A stretch of 64,000 nt of DNA from Alphaproteobacteria bacterium (GCA_026400815.1 JAPLOI010000009.1:1-64000), one strand, 5' to 3'; positions 51,414 through 60,924 are shown, numbered from the stretch's first letter. Numbers and translations: made by a program. Notes: a model not told the origin generated them from the sequence alone.

Positions 51414-52046
51414 TCAGCCGCGCCGGGCCGCGAGTGCCGCGTCCACCGCCTGCTCCACCGAAGCCGAGGCCGGCGCCGCACCCACAAGGCGGGTGACAAC
51501 GGCGGAAGCGGTATCGGTCGCCACGTTGCGCAGCGCCCCCATGGCAGAGGCGCGGGCGGCGGCAATGCGCTGCTCGGCTTCGGCCAGCTGCTTCTCCAGG
51601 CGCGCGTTCAGGCTTGCGGCCTGCGCGGCGGCTGCCTGGGTGGCGGCGGTCACGGCGGTGTTGATCTCGGCCTGCGCCGTTGCCTGCGCCTCACGCGTTG
51701 CCGCGGTCAGCTCCGCCACCGCCGCATCGGCCGAAGCCTTGGCGGCATGCGCGGCCTGAAGGTCGGCCTGGATCCGGTTGGCACGCATCTCCAGCACCGC
51801 ACCCACCTGCGGCAGTGCCCAGCGGGACAGCAGCAGGTAGAGCACGAAGAAGATGATCGCCAGCCAAACCACCTGCGAGATGGTCAGCGGGTTGGCGAAG
51901 TCGAGCTGCGGCATGCCGCCCTTCTTCTCGCCAGCCGCCGCGGCCGCAAGCGCCGTATGCGCGGCGCCCATGCCGGCCAGGAGCGCGGCAGTCGCCGCGC
52001 CCCCGAGGGCAAGCTTCCCAAGCGGGAATGTCATCGGGCGGAGCAT
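51414..52046 (-). CDS. atpF': ATP synthase F0 subunit b'
   Basis: 210 residues. An N-terminal signal-like or hydrophobic stretch (LALGGAATAALLAGMGAAHT) precedes MPQLDFANPLTISQVVWLAI and a coiled coil. The second b-type subunit, a divergent duplicate, is typical of photosynthetic and many alphaproteobacterial ATP synthases, where b and b' form a heterodimeric stalk. Start ATG 52046 is preceded by GGAGGGGAG. Only 17 nt separate it from atpE. Confidence 0.92.
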   Translation of the reverse strand: MLRPMTFPLGKLALGGAATAALLAGMGAAHTALAAAAAGEKKGGMPQLDFANPLTISQVVWLAIIFFVLYLLLSRWALPQVGAVLEMRANRIQADLQAAHAAKASADAAVAELTAATREAQATAQAEINTAVTAATQAAAAQAASLNARLEKQLAEAEQRIAAARASAMGALRNVATDTASAVVTRLVGAAPASASVEQAVDAALAARRG

Positions 52047-52063
52047 GTCCGCTCCCCTCCGGA

Positions 52064-52288
52064 TCAGGTGAAGAGGATCAGGAACGCGATCAGCAGCGCG
52101 AACAGCGCCACGGCTTCCGTCACGGCGAAGCCGAGAATGCCGATGCCGAAAACCTGGTCGCGGGCAGACGGGTTACGGGCAACGCTCGCCACCAGCGAAG
52201 CGAAGATGTTGCCAATGCCGATGCCGACACCCGCGAGCGCGAGCATGGCGATACCGGCACCGAGAGCCTTGGCGGCAGCAACTTCCAT
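52064..52288 (-). CDS. atpE: ATP synthase F0 subunit c
   Basis: 74 residues forming two transmembrane helices joined by a polar R38-N39-P40 loop. The proton-carrying carboxylate is E58 ([10 protein letters not shown]). The Gly-rich helix 1 (GVGIGIGN) is conserved. It forms the rotor ring in the inner membrane. It lies in the operon between atpB and atpF'. Confidence 0.95.
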   Translation of the reverse strand: MEVAAAKALGAGIAMLALAGVGIGIGNIFASLVASVARNPSARDQVFGIGILGFAVTEAVALFALLIAFLILFT

Positions 52289-52343
52289 GGGAGTCAGTCC
52301 TTCCTAGTTCAGAAGAGAGGTTGGGGTCTGTTCAGCCGGCAGA

Positions 52344-53099
52344 TCAGTGCAGGTGCACCGAGTCGTGCAGGTAGATGCAGGTCAGGATGGCGAACACATA
52401 AGCCTGCAGGAACGCCACCAGGAATTCGAAGCCGATCAGGATCACGTTCAGCGCCAGCGGCGCCGCGGCCCCGATCACCCCGATCGTGCCCGCGCCGGCC
52501 ATCATCACCACGAAGGTGGCGAACACCTTCAGCATCACGTGGCCGGCCACCATGTTGGCGAACAGACGGACAGAGAGGCTGAGCGGACGCGAGAGATAGG
52601 AGATCACCTCCACCGGGATGATCAGCGGCGCCAATGCCTTCGGCGCGCCCGGCGGGAAGAAGTAGCTGAAGAAGTGCAGCCCGTGGATGCGCAGCGCCAC
52701 CACCGTCACCACCGTGATCACCAGGAGCGCCAGCGCCATCGTTACCGCGATGTGGCTGGTGTAGGTGAAGGCCCAGGGCAGCATGCCCAGCAGGTTGCCC
52801 ATCAGCACGAAGAAGAACAGCGTGAACACGAAGGGGAAGTAGCTGCGCCCTTCCGGCCCGATCTGGTCCGTGCACATCTTGAGGATGTTCTCGTAGGCCA
52901 GCTCGGCCAGCGCCTGCAGCCGGCCCGGCACGATGGCGCGCGGCTTGGCACCCAGCACCAGCATGCCGATGGTCAGCAGGCCGGCGATCACCATGAACAG
53001 GTTCGCCTGGGTGAAGTTCACCGAGCTGCCCACCACGCCCAGAGCGGGCGTAAGAGTGAACTGGCTGAGCGCGTCGATCGCTTGTCCCTGGGCGGCCAC
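52344..53099 (-). CDS. atpB: ATP synthase F0 subunit a
   Basis: 251 residues with about six membrane helices. The essential Arg is R178 in PLSLSVRLFANMVAGH, and a conserved C-terminal helix contains EFLVAFLQAYVFAIL. It forms the proton half-channels against the c-ring. The start is taken as GTG 53099 with AAGGA 8 nt upstream, because the N-terminus MAAQGQAIDALSQF fits the family; a GTG at 53153 would add 18 residues. Confidence 0.93.
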   Translation of the reverse strand: MAAQGQAIDALSQFTLTPALGVVGSSVNFTQANLFMVIAGLLTIGMLVLGAKPRAIVPGRLQALAELAYENILKMCTDQIGPEGRSYFPFVFTLFFFVLMGNLLGMLPWAFTYTSHIAVTMALALLVITVVTVVALRIHGLHFFSYFFPPGAPKALAPLIIPVEVISYLSRPLSLSVRLFANMVAGHVMLKVFATFVVMMAGAGTIGVIGAAAPLALNVILIGFEFLVAFLQAYVFAILTCIYLHDSVHLH

Positions 53100-53201
53100 C
53101 GCAACGTCCTTTGCGCCACACGGCCGCCGGAGCGGCCGAAAGATCCTACTCACGCTTCCATTACGGCGGGCACGGCCCGCGCGGCAACGGCTAGTCCGAA
53201 T

Positions 53202-53576
53202 TCATTTGGCCGGAGGCTTGGGCGGCGACACCAGCCGCCACACATTGGCCACCCCGGCCGCACCCCCCAGCACGAAGAACAGCATCAGCAACCAAGGGCG
53301 GGTGCCAAGCCATCCGTCCAGGAACCAACCGATGGCAACCGCCACGGCCAGTGCAGAGACAAGCTCGATCCCTACACGCATACCCATCCCGAGCGCGCTG
53401 CCCTGAGATGCCGACAGGCCAACGCCCGCGTTTGCGGCCGCCTCGTCCTGCCGTGGAGCCTCCAGCCCCTGTTTGCGCCGGGCAGCCGACAACCGGTCCT
53501 CGAACGACGAACCCTGGCCGGCTGGGCCGGAGGATACATCGCGGGGCCGATCAATGGCGTCCCGTTCTTCGCTCAT
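53202..53576 (-). CDS. atpI: AtpI, ATP synthase assembly-associated protein
   Basis: 124 residues. A polar N-terminus (about 1-60) is followed by two transmembrane segments (VGIELVSALAVAVAIGWFLD and LLMLFFVLGGAAGVANVW). AtpI proteins assist c-ring assembly or Mg2+ uptake near ATP synthase. It is the first gene of the F0 operon, and its promoter is part of the symmetric element at 53596-53647. Confidence 0.88.
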   Translation of the reverse strand: MSEERDAIDRPRDVSSGPAGQGSSFEDRLSAARRKQGLEAPRQDEAAANAGVGLSASQGSALGMGMRVGIELVSALAVAVAIGWFLDGWLGTRPWLLMLFFVLGGAAGVANVWRLVSPPKPPAK

Positions 53577-53595
53577 ACGTTCTCCACCCGGCAGG

Positions 53596-53647
53596 TTGAC
53601 ATGCCGGAAGGCGGTCGGTTGCTACCGTCAGGGCAGGGGAGTGTCAA
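53596..53647. promoter_or_regulatory. Symmetric divergent promoter of atpI and the aminotransferase gene
   Basis: Plus strand: TTGACA (53596-53601), a 17-nt spacer, then TTGCTA (53619-53624). Minus strand: TTGACA (53647-53642), a 17-nt spacer, then TAGCAA, which is the same hexamer read backwards. The two -35 boxes are exactly equidistant from one shared -10. The -35 matches are perfect; the -10 is weak on the plus strand and moderate on the minus strand. Confidence 0.55.
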
Positions 53648-53728
53648 GGACGGTTGAACCCACTTTCCCACAGGCGCAAGCTGCCCTTGCCGAATTCCAC
53701 GCCGCCGCTTTCGCCCCGGAGAGACAAG

Positions 53729-55060
53729 ATGAGCCGCATCCTGCACCGCAGCCAGCACGCCACGCCGCCCATCGCGGTCTCCGGCAAGGGCATGTACCTC
53801 ATCGGCGCCGACGGGCGACAGATCATCGACGGTTCCGGCGGCGCCGCCGTCGCCTGCCTTGGCCATGGCGATGCGCGCGTGAACGCGGCCATCAAGGCGC
53901 AGCTGGACCAGGTTGCCTATGTTCACACCGCCCTCTTCACCAACCAGGCCGCCGAGGACCTGGCCGACATCATCCTGGATGGCGCCCCGGGCGGCCTCTC
54001 GCATGCCTATATCTGCTCCTCGGGCTCCGAGGGCGCGGAAGCCGCCATCAAGATGGCGCGTCAGTACTTCCTGGAAATCGGCCAACCCCAGCGCACCCAG
54101 TACATCGCCCGCCGCGGCAGCTACCATGGCAACACCCTGGGCGCGCTTTCGGCCGGAGGCAACATGATGCGCCGCGCGCCCTACGCACCCCTGCTCTCGC
54201 CCAACTTCCACCATGTCTCCCCCGCCTTCGCCTACCGCTTCCAGGGCGAGGCCGAAACCGAGGCCCAGTATGTCGATCGCCTCGCCGCCGAGCTGGAGGC
54301 GGAATTCCAGCGACTCGGCCCGCAGAACGTCATCGCCTTCATGGCGGAGCCCGTCGTCGGCGCCACCACCGGCTGCGTCGCCGCCCCCCCGGGCTACTTC
54401 AAGAAGGTGCGCGAGATCTGCGACCGCCACGGCGCGCTGCTGATCCTCGATGAGGTGATGTGCGGCATGGGGCGCACCGGCACCATGCATGCCTGGGAAC
54501 AGGAAGGCATCACGCCCGACATCCAGATCGTCGCCAAGGGCCTGGGCGGCGGCTACCAGCCGATCGGCGGCATCCTCATCGGCGGCAAGGTCGTGGATGC
54601 CCTGCGCGCCGGCTCCGGCGCCTTCATGCATGGCCACACCTACCAGGCCCACCCCGTTGCCTGCGCCGCCGCACTCGCCGTGCAGAAGGTGATCCGCGAA
54701 GACAACCTGGTGGAAAACGTCCGCATCCAGGGCGAGCGCCTGTCGATGATGCTCACGGAGCGCCTGGGCAACCACCGCCATGTGGGCGACATCCGCGGCC
54801 GTGGCCTGTTCTGGGCCATCGAGCTGGTGCAGGACCGCGCCACCAAGCAGGTCTTCGACCCCGCCCTGAAGGTCAACGACCGCATCAAGCGCGAGGCGTT
54901 CGACCGTGGGCTGGCCATCTACCCAATGTCCGGCACGATCGACGGCAAGAACGGCGACCACGTGATCGTGGCCCCGCCCTACATCGCCCAGGCGACGGAT
55001 ATCGACGCCATCGTCGCCCGGCTGGGCGATGCGGTGGATGCGGCGGTGGCCTCGGTCTGA
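53729..55060 (+). CDS. Class III (PLP-dependent) aminotransferase
   Basis: 443 residues. The PLP Lys is K270 (IVAKGLGGGYQPIGG), with the preceding LLILDEVMCGMGRTG containing the Asp that binds the pyridine ring. SSGSEGAEAAIKMARQY and GSYHGNTLGALS are typical of omega-aminotransferases. Possible substrates include omega-amino acids, polyamines or aminoketones. It lies 97 nt downstream of the shared promoter's predicted start and 96 nt upstream of a peptide-type binding protein, perhaps as one transcript. Confidence 0.88.
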   Translation: MSRILHRSQHATPPIAVSGKGMYLIGADGRQIIDGSGGAAVACLGHGDARVNAAIKAQLDQVAYVHTALFTNQAAEDLADIILDGAPGGLSHAYICSSGSEGAEAAIKMARQYFLEIGQPQRTQYIARRGSYHGNTLGALSAGGNMMRRAPYAPLLSPNFHHVSPAFAYRFQGEAETEAQYVDRLAAELEAEFQRLGPQNVIAFMAEPVVGATTGCVAAPPGYFKKVREICDRHGALLILDEVMCGMGRTGTMHAWEQEGITPDIQIVAKGLGGGYQPIGGILIGGKVVDALRAGSGAFMHGHTYQAHPVACAAALAVQKVIREDNLVENVRIQGERLSMMLTERLGNHRHVGDIRGRGLFWAIELVQDRATKQVFDPALKVNDRIKREAFDRGLAIYPMSGTIDGKNGDHVIVAPPYIAQATDIDAIVARLGDAVDAAVASV

Positions 55061-55156
55061 GTCCGCGCCCGCGCCGTCACCGCCGTATCCACGGCAGTTG
55101 CGGCCGCCGATCCGATCTGACACGATCCCTGTAATCAACAAACAGGGAGCCTTTCG

Positions 55157-56737
55157 ATGAAGCGGCGCACATTCCTTGGTGCCGGTGCGGCCGGCGTGGC
55201 CACCACGGCCTTGCCGCGCGTGGCCGTCACCCAGCCCGCCAGCGCGCGGGTGCTGAAATTCGTTCCGCAGGCCAATCTCACCCTGCTGGACCCGATCATC
55301 ACCACCGCCGCCGTCACCTACAACCACGCCTACATGGTGTGGGACCTGCTGTACGGCGTGAACAGCAAGCTGGAAGCCAAGCCGCAGATGGCCGAGGGCC
55401 ACACGGTCTCGGCCGACGGGCTCACCTGGCTTATCCGCCTGCGCGAGGGCCTGAAGTTCCACGATGGCGAGCCGGTGCGCGCCCAGGATTGCGCCGCCAG
55501 CCTGGAACGCTGGTCGATTCGCGATCCCTTCGGCCAGACGCTGCGCAAGGTTCTGGACAGCTTCGGCCACCAGGACGACCGCACGATCCGGGTGAAGCTC
55601 AAGAAGCCCTTCCCGCTGCTGATCGACGCGATCGCGCTGCAGGGCAGCTACATCATGCCGGAGCGCATGGCCAAGACCGACCCGTTCAGGCCGATCACCG
55701 AATTCGTCGGCTCCGGCCCGTTCCGGTTCATGGACAAGGAATTCGTCGCCGGCAGCAGCGCCGCCTGGCAGAAATTCGACGGCTACGTGCCCCGCCAGGA
55801 ACAGCCGGATTGGTTCACCGGCGCCAAGATCGCCCATTTCGACCGGATCGAATGGAAGATCATCCCGGATGCCGCCACCGCCGCCGCCGCCCTGCAATCG
55901 GGCGAGGTGGATTGGTACGAGCAGGTGCAGGCCGACCTGGCCCCTATGCTCCGCCGCAACAACGCCATCCAGTTCGGGCCCTCGAACCCTATGGGCTATA
56001 TCGGCGGCATGCGCTTCAACCACCTGAACGCGCCGTTCAACGATGCGCGCATCCGCCGTGCCGTGCAGGTTGCCGTGAACCAGGAAGACTACATGCAGGC
56101 GATCAACGGGGCAGACCGTTCGTCCTGGCAGGTCTGCCGGTCCCAGTTCCCGTGCGGCACCACCTACGGTAACCAGGTCAACCTCCCCAACGTCCAGTCC
56201 GGGAACATCGAGCTGGCCAGGCGGATGATCCAGGAAGCCGGCTACAAGGGCGAGAAGGCGGTCATCATCAACCCGACCGACTTCCACACCATCGGGCCGC
56301 TGGGCGACATCACCTTCGACATGCTGAAGAAGATCGGCATCAACGTGGAACTGGCCGCGACCGATTGGGGCACCGTGGTGCAGCGCCGCAGCAGCAAGGA
56401 AACGCCGGACAAGGGTGGCTGGAGCATCTTCCACACCTGGTTCACCGGCGCCTTCATCCTGAACCCGATCATCACGCCGCCCTATCGTGGGCTCGGCGCG
56501 GCCGGCTGGTTCGGCTGGTACGACAACCCCAAGGTGGAGGAACTCACCCAGGCCTGGCTCGACGCACCAGACGAGACCGGGCGCCTGCGCATCGCCAATG
56601 AGATCCAGGTGGAGAACTACACCCAGGTGCCCACGGTCACGCTGGGCCAGTTCCAGATCCCAACGGCGTGGCGCAAGAGCCTCACCGGCAAGCTGGAAGC
56701 CACCGGGCCGTTGTTCTGGAATGTGAAGCGAGCCTAA
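55157..56737 (+). CDS. ABC-type peptide/nickel-like substrate-binding protein
   Basis: 526 residues of the SBP_bac_5 (DppA/OppA) family. A probable Tat signal, MKRRTFLGAGAAGVATTALP, carries the RRTFLG pair. The mature protein has LREGLKFHDGEPVRAQD and GSGPFRF, both typical. No permease or ATPase genes of the Dpp type accompany it, so it is an orphan receptor that may use transport parts encoded elsewhere. GGGAG precedes the ATG by 9 nt. A composite terminator-like repeat begins at its stop. Confidence 0.87.
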   Translation: MKRRTFLGAGAAGVATTALPRVAVTQPASARVLKFVPQANLTLLDPIITTAAVTYNHAYMVWDLLYGVNSKLEAKPQMAEGHTVSADGLTWLIRLREGLKFHDGEPVRAQDCAASLERWSIRDPFGQTLRKVLDSFGHQDDRTIRVKLKKPFPLLIDAIALQGSYIMPERMAKTDPFRPITEFVGSGPFRFMDKEFVAGSSAAWQKFDGYVPRQEQPDWFTGAKIAHFDRIEWKIIPDAATAAAALQSGEVDWYEQVQADLAPMLRRNNAIQFGPSNPMGYIGGMRFNHLNAPFNDARIRRAVQVAVNQEDYMQAINGADRSSWQVCRSQFPCGTTYGNQVNLPNVQSGNIELARRMIQEAGYKGEKAVIINPTDFHTIGPLGDITFDMLKKIGINVELAATDWGTVVQRRSSKETPDKGGWSIFHTWFTGAFILNPIITPPYRGLGAAGWFGWYDNPKVEELTQAWLDAPDETGRLRIANEIQVENYTQVPTVTLGQFQIPTAWRKSLTGKLEATGPLFWNVKRA

Positions 56738-56864
56738 GGAAGAGCCTTCTTTTTTCTGAAGAAAAAAGAAGCAAAAAAGACTTCATTCGCTTGTGCCCGT
56801 GCCGGGTAACTGGCGCGGGCACAAGCGAATAAAAGTTTTTTGGTTCTTTTTTTCAAAAAAGAAC
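56738..56864 (-). repeat. Dispersed terminator-like repeat, composite copy in reverse orientation
   Basis: B-module (56738-56784, reversed), arms ATTCGCTTGTGCCCGTGCC (56785-56803) and GGCGCGGGCACAAGCGAAT (56812-56830) with a single mismatch, then A-module (56831-56864, reversed). It lies between convergent genes, starting directly after one stop and ending 3 nt before the other. It is the best-preserved copy of the palindrome. Confidence 0.82.
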
Positions 56865-56867
56865 CGC

Positions 56868-58655
56868 TTAGTCTTTCTTGACCTTCGGCGGCAACGCCAG
56901 CGCCAAAGAAAGCTCCTTCAACCGCGCCGGCGGCACCTCGGCGGGCGCCCCCATCATCAGGTCTTCGCCCTGCTGGTTCAGCGGGAACAGGATCACCTCG
57001 CGGATATTCGGCTCATCGGCCAGCAGCATCACGATGCGGTCGATGCCCGGTGCCGAACCGCCATGGGGCGGCGCCCCATACCGAAATGCGTTCAGCATGC
57101 CGCCGAAGCGGGATTCCACGTCGGCCTGGGTGTAGCCGGCAATTTCGAACGCCTTCACCATGATGTCGGGCCGGTGGTTGCGGATGGCGCCGGACGAAAG
57201 CTCGATGCCGTTGCAGACGATGTCGTACTGGTAGGCCTTGATGGTCAGCGGGTCCTGCGTCAGCAGCGCCTCCATCTCGCCCTGCGGCATGCTGAACGGG
57301 TTGTGGCTGAAGTCGATCTGCTTGGTTTCCTCGTTCAGCTCGTACATCGGGAAATCCGTGATCCAGCAGAAGCGGAACTCGCCCTGGGAGATCAGGCCCA
57401 GCTCGTTGCCCAGCTTGGTGCGCACCAGGCCGGAGAACTTCGGCGCCTCGTCCTTTTTGCCGGCCACGAAGAAGATGCTGTCGCCGGGCTTGGCACCGGC
57501 GGCCACGCGGATGGCCTCCGCACGGTCGGCTTCCAGGTTGCGGGCGATCGGGCCCTTGGGGCCGTCGGCCTCGTACTGGATGTAGCCCAGGCCGCCCTGG
57601 CCCTCGCTGCGCGCCCATTCGTTCAGCTTGTCGAAGAAGCTGCGCGGGTTGCTGGCGGTGCCGGGGGCGGGCACGGCGCGGATGATGCCGCCGCTGGCCG
57701 CGATCTTGGCGAACAGCCCGAAGCCGGAGCCGGCGAAATGCTCCGTCACGTCGGTGATCTCGATCGGGTTGCGCAGGTCCGGCTTGTCGGAGCCGTATTT
57801 CAGCATCGAGGTGTCGTACGGGATGCGCACGAAGGGCGGCTTGGTCACGGCGCGGCCGTTCGCGAATTCCTCGAACACCCCGGCGATCACGGGCTCGATC
57901 GTGTTGAACACGTCTTCCTGCGTCACGTAGCTCATCTCGAAATCGAGCTGGTAGAACTCGCCGGGCGAGCGGTCGGCCCGGCTGGCCTCGTCGCGGAAGC
58001 AGGGGGCGATCTGGAAGTAGCGGTCGAAGCCGGCCACCATGGCCAGCTGCTTGAACTGCTGCGGCGCCTGCGGCAGGGCGTAGAACTTGCCGGGGTGGTT
58101 GCGGGCCGGCACCAGGAAGTCGCGCGCGCCCTCGGGGCTGCTGGCGGTCAGGATCGGCGTCTGGAACTCGGTGAAGCCCGATTCGATCATACGGCGGCGG
58201 ATGCTGGCGATCACGCCCGCCCGCAGCATGATGTTGCGGTGCATCTTCTCGCGCCGCAGGTCGATGAAGCGGTATTTCAGGCGCAGCTCGTCGGGGTATT
58301 TCTCCTCCCCGGCCACCTGCAGCGGCAGCACCTCGGCGGCGGATTGCACCGCCAGCGTCGCGGCGCGCAGCTCGATCTCGCCGGTGGGCAGGCGGGGGTT
58401 CACCGTGCCGTCCTGGCGCACCACCACGCTGCCGGTCACGGTGATCACGCTTTCCGGCCGCAGCTTGTCGATGGTCTCGAACGGCGCGGAGCCGGCGGCG
58501 AACACGATCTGGGTGATCCCGTAGTGGTCGCGCAGATCGACGAACAGCAGCCCGCCATGGTCGCGCTTGCTGTGCACCCAGCCCGAAAGGCGCGCGGTGC
58601 TGCCGGCATCGGTGGCGCGGAGCGCGCCGCAGGTATGTGTGCGGTAGGCGTGCAT
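56868..58655 (-). CDS. aspS: Aspartyl-tRNA synthetase
   Basis: 595 residues, bacterial type. It comprises an N-terminal OB-fold anticodon domain ([20 protein letters not shown]), the class II core with motif 2 ([20 protein letters not shown]), an inserted bacterial GAD domain, and motif 3 ([11 protein letters not shown]). It charges tRNA-Asp; in organisms without AsnRS it may also charge tRNA-Asn. ATG 58655 is preferred over ATG 58670. It is convergent with the binding-protein gene. Confidence 0.95.
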   Translation of the reverse strand: MHAYRTHTCGALRATDAGSTARLSGWVHSKRDHGGLLFVDLRDHYGITQIVFAAGSAPFETIDKLRPESVITVTGSVVVRQDGTVNPRLPTGEIELRAATLAVQSAAEVLPLQVAGEEKYPDELRLKYRFIDLRREKMHRNIMLRAGVIASIRRRMIESGFTEFQTPILTASSPEGARDFLVPARNHPGKFYALPQAPQQFKQLAMVAGFDRYFQIAPCFRDEASRADRSPGEFYQLDFEMSYVTQEDVFNTIEPVIAGVFEEFANGRAVTKPPFVRIPYDTSMLKYGSDKPDLRNPIEITDVTEHFAGSGFGLFAKIAASGGIIRAVPAPGTASNPRSFFDKLNEWARSEGQGGLGYIQYEADGPKGPIARNLEADRAEAIRVAAGAKPGDSIFFVAGKKDEAPKFSGLVRTKLGNELGLISQGEFRFCWITDFPMYELNEETKQIDFSHNPFSMPQGEMEALLTQDPLTIKAYQYDIVCNGIELSSGAIRNHRPDIMVKAFEIAGYTQADVESRFGGMLNAFRYGAPPHGGSAPGIDRIVMLLADEPNIREVILFPLNQQGEDLMMGAPAEVPPARLKELSLALALPPKVKKD

Positions 58656-58792
58656 GGTCGGGAACCCCATCGGTCGAGCGGCGGCACAACAAGCGGCGGG
58701 GCGCGCGGGTGTCAAGTCGTGCGATCCACGGGGGCGATGGACCCGGGGGGCGGGTTGGGTGATTTTGCCCTCTTGGAGTGATGGAGTGGGCG

Positions 58793-59608
58793 ATGCAGGT
58801 GATCGAGGCGAACGGGATGCGGATGCCCAAGCTGGGGCTGGGCACGTGGCGGCTGAGCGGCGCGGAATGCGAGCGGGCGGTGGCCGGCGCCCTGGGGCTG
58901 GGCTACCGCCACCTGGATACGGCGCAGATGTACGGAAATGAGGAAGCGGTGGGCGCCGGCATCAAGGCGGGCGGGGTGGCGCGCGAGGCCATCCACCTCA
59001 CCACCAAGGTCTGGCCGGAGAACCTGGCCCCGGCGGCGATGCGGCGCGCGATGGAAGACAGCCTGCGCAAGCTGGGCATCGAGTATGTGGATCTCTACCT
59101 GATCCACTGGCCATATCCCGACATGGACCTGCCGGCGGCGCTGGAAACGCTGGGGGCGTTGCAGCGCGAGGGCAAGGCCAAGGCGATCGGCGTTTCCAAC
59201 TTCACCGTGGCCCTTCTGAAGCAATGCGAGGCGCTGGGCACCAAGGTGGCCTGCAATCAGGTCGAGTATCACGTGCTCCTGGACCAGGCGAAGCTGCTGT
59301 CCTACGCGCGCGGCAAGGGCATCGTCACCACCGCCTATTGCCCGCTCGCGCAGGGGCGGCTGGCCGGGCATGCGGCGCTGGATGCCATTGCCGCCAAGCA
59401 TGGCTGCACCGCGGCCCAGGTGGCGATCGCATGGCTGCTGGAGCAGGACATGGTGGCGGCGATTCCGAAGGCAGGGCGGCCAGAGAGCCAGTCGGCCAAT
59501 CTCGCCGCGCTGGAGATCCGGCTGGACGCGGCCGATCGGGCGGCCATCGCGGCGCTGCCGAAGGACCAGCGCTGCGTCTCGCCCAGCTTTGCGCCCGCCT
59601 GGGACTAG
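58793..59608 (+). CDS. Aldo/keto reductase
   Basis: 271 residues. The catalytic tetrad is visible: D42 and Y47 (DTAQMYGNE), K72 (LTTKVW) and H105 (YLIHWP). The C-terminal PKAGRPES segment binds NADPH phosphate. It reduces aldehydes or ketones, in the 2,5-diketo-gluconate reductase-like group. ATG 58781 is an alternative start. Its TAG stop overlaps, as CTAG, the TAG stop of the convergent GH1-like gene. Confidence 0.88.
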   Translation: MQVIEANGMRMPKLGLGTWRLSGAECERAVAGALGLGYRHLDTAQMYGNEEAVGAGIKAGGVAREAIHLTTKVWPENLAPAAMRRAMEDSLRKLGIEYVDLYLIHWPYPDMDLPAALETLGALQREGKAKAIGVSNFTVALLKQCEALGTKVACNQVEYHVLLDQAKLLSYARGKGIVTTAYCPLAQGRLAGHAALDAIAAKHGCTAAQVAIAWLLEQDMVAAIPKAGRPESQSANLAALEIRLDAADRAAIAALPKDQRCVSPSFAPAWD

Positions 59609-60924
59609 CCCGCCAGCTTCAGCTCCTTGTGGAAGCGGTCTTCGTTCTGCCACCACCCCGGCGCATGGGCGGCGGGGTCCTCGATGCGGCCATGGTGGCC
59701 CAGCGCGTGGACGGCGTCGCCCAGCCGGGTGCGGCGCGGGGTGGTGCCGCTGATGTCAAAGCATCCGGGCTCGTAGCGATTGGTGCGGCGGGTCATCAGG
59801 CTGCACCAATCCACCGCGCCGAACAGCGTCCAGGGGGTGATCGCCAGTAGGTCGCCCCCCTCGCCGCGCAATGTGGCGACAGCGTTCCAGCATTCGGCGA
59901 GCCAGCGAACCTGATGGGCCGGGTCCTCGCAGCCGAGATGCGCCTCGGTCACGGCCAGCGGCAGGCCGGGGTAGCGGGCCACCGCCTCCCGCAGGCGCGG
60001 CAGCCAGCCGGTCTGGCCGGCAACGGCGGGAACGCGCACGGCCTCGGTATCGGCATAGGCCTCGCGCCCGTTGCCGCCATGGGTGTGGGGCGGATAGAGC
60101 GCGGTGCGGTGGTCCAGGAACCGCTCGCTGGTGATGTAGTGGTTGAACCCGAGCACCACCGGCCCGGGCACGCCTTCCCGCAGGGCTTCTAGCGTGGCGA
60201 GCGGCACCCCGGCGTGCCGCAGGCAGGCATGGAAGGGGTGGGCTTCATCCACCTTGCCCAGCACCAGGTCGAGGCTGAGCCAGCGGCGTTCGTTCTCATA
60301 GGCAGCCTGGTCGTGCAGCCTCCCGGTCGCGAAGGTCCGGCCGAGGTCTTCGGTCTGCACCAGCCGGGCATGCGGGATCTCCCGGCGGATGGCCTGCATG
60401 GCGCGCTGGATGGCGCGGCATTGCAACGCGAGCATGCGCAGGAAGGCGGATTCGCTGGCCTGGTGCGGCGCCCAGTGGCCATAGAGGCCGGAAAAGCGGG
60501 CGGTGGTCAGCGGCTCGTTCACCGGGGTCCAGTCGGTCACCCAGGGGTAGCGCCGTGCCGCACGGCCGGCGAAGACGGCAAGCTTCTCGGGCAGGGCGTC
60601 ATCCAGCAGGCAGGTATAGCCGGGCCCGCTACCGTGATGCATCAGCCCGGCAATGGGGGCGATGCCAAGGCGCCGGAGCGCGCCCAGCCGCTCGTCATGC
60701 CACGCCCAGTCGCAATCGCCGGGCTGGTCCGGGGCGATGCGTTCCCAGCTGATCGGGTAGCGCAGGCGGGTAAGGCCAAGCCCGGCCACGGCGTCGAGAT
60801 CGGCGATGCGGTCATGATGCCCGGTTTCGCGGAACTGGTCGCGCAGGGTGCGGCCGACCAGGACAACACTGCATTCCAGGCCACCCCAAAGCTCGGCGGG
60901 GGGGAGTTGAGCGGGCGGGGTCAT
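59605..60924 (-). CDS. GH1-like (clan GH-A) glycosidase-type protein
   Basis: 439 residues. It begins ELWGGLECSVVLVGRTLRDQ near the N-terminus and carries candidate catalytic acid/base E137 (PVNEPLTT) and nucleophile E327 (AVTEAHLG), consistent with a GH1/clan A barrel. I recall that related domains sometimes occur fused to an SDR (sugar-nucleotide reductase-like) domain; here it stands alone. The start is ATG 60924 with AGGAGG about 10 nt upstream; the open frame upstream is antisense to corA-coding DNA and is not real. The substrate is unknown. Confidence 0.75.
   Translation of the reverse strand: MTPPAQLPPAELWGGLECSVVLVGRTLRDQFRETGHHDRIADLDAVAGLGLTRLRYPISWERIAPDQPGDCDWAWHDERLGALRRLGIAPIAGLMHHGSGPGYTCLLDDALPEKLAVFAGRAARRYPWVTDWTPVNEPLTTARFSGLYGHWAPHQASESAFLRMLALQCRAIQRAMQAIRREIPHARLVQTEDLGRTFATGRLHDQAAYENERRWLSLDLVLGKVDEAHPFHACLRHAGVPLATLEALREGVPGPVVLGFNHYITSERFLDHRTALYPPHTHGGNGREAYADTEAVRVPAVAGQTGWLPRLREAVARYPGLPLAVTEAHLGCEDPAHQVRWLAECWNAVATLRGEGGDLLAITPWTLFGAVDWCSLMTRRTNRYEPGCFDISGTTPRRTRLGDAVHALGHHGRIEDPAAHAPGWWQNEDRFHKELKLAG

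Noticed and set aside
53573-56434. A 953-codon minus-strand open frame opposite the aminotransferase and binding protein
   Set aside because: It is a shadow of conserved plus-strand genes. No recognisable domain appears, and the composition is biased to Gly/Asp/Ala/Val.
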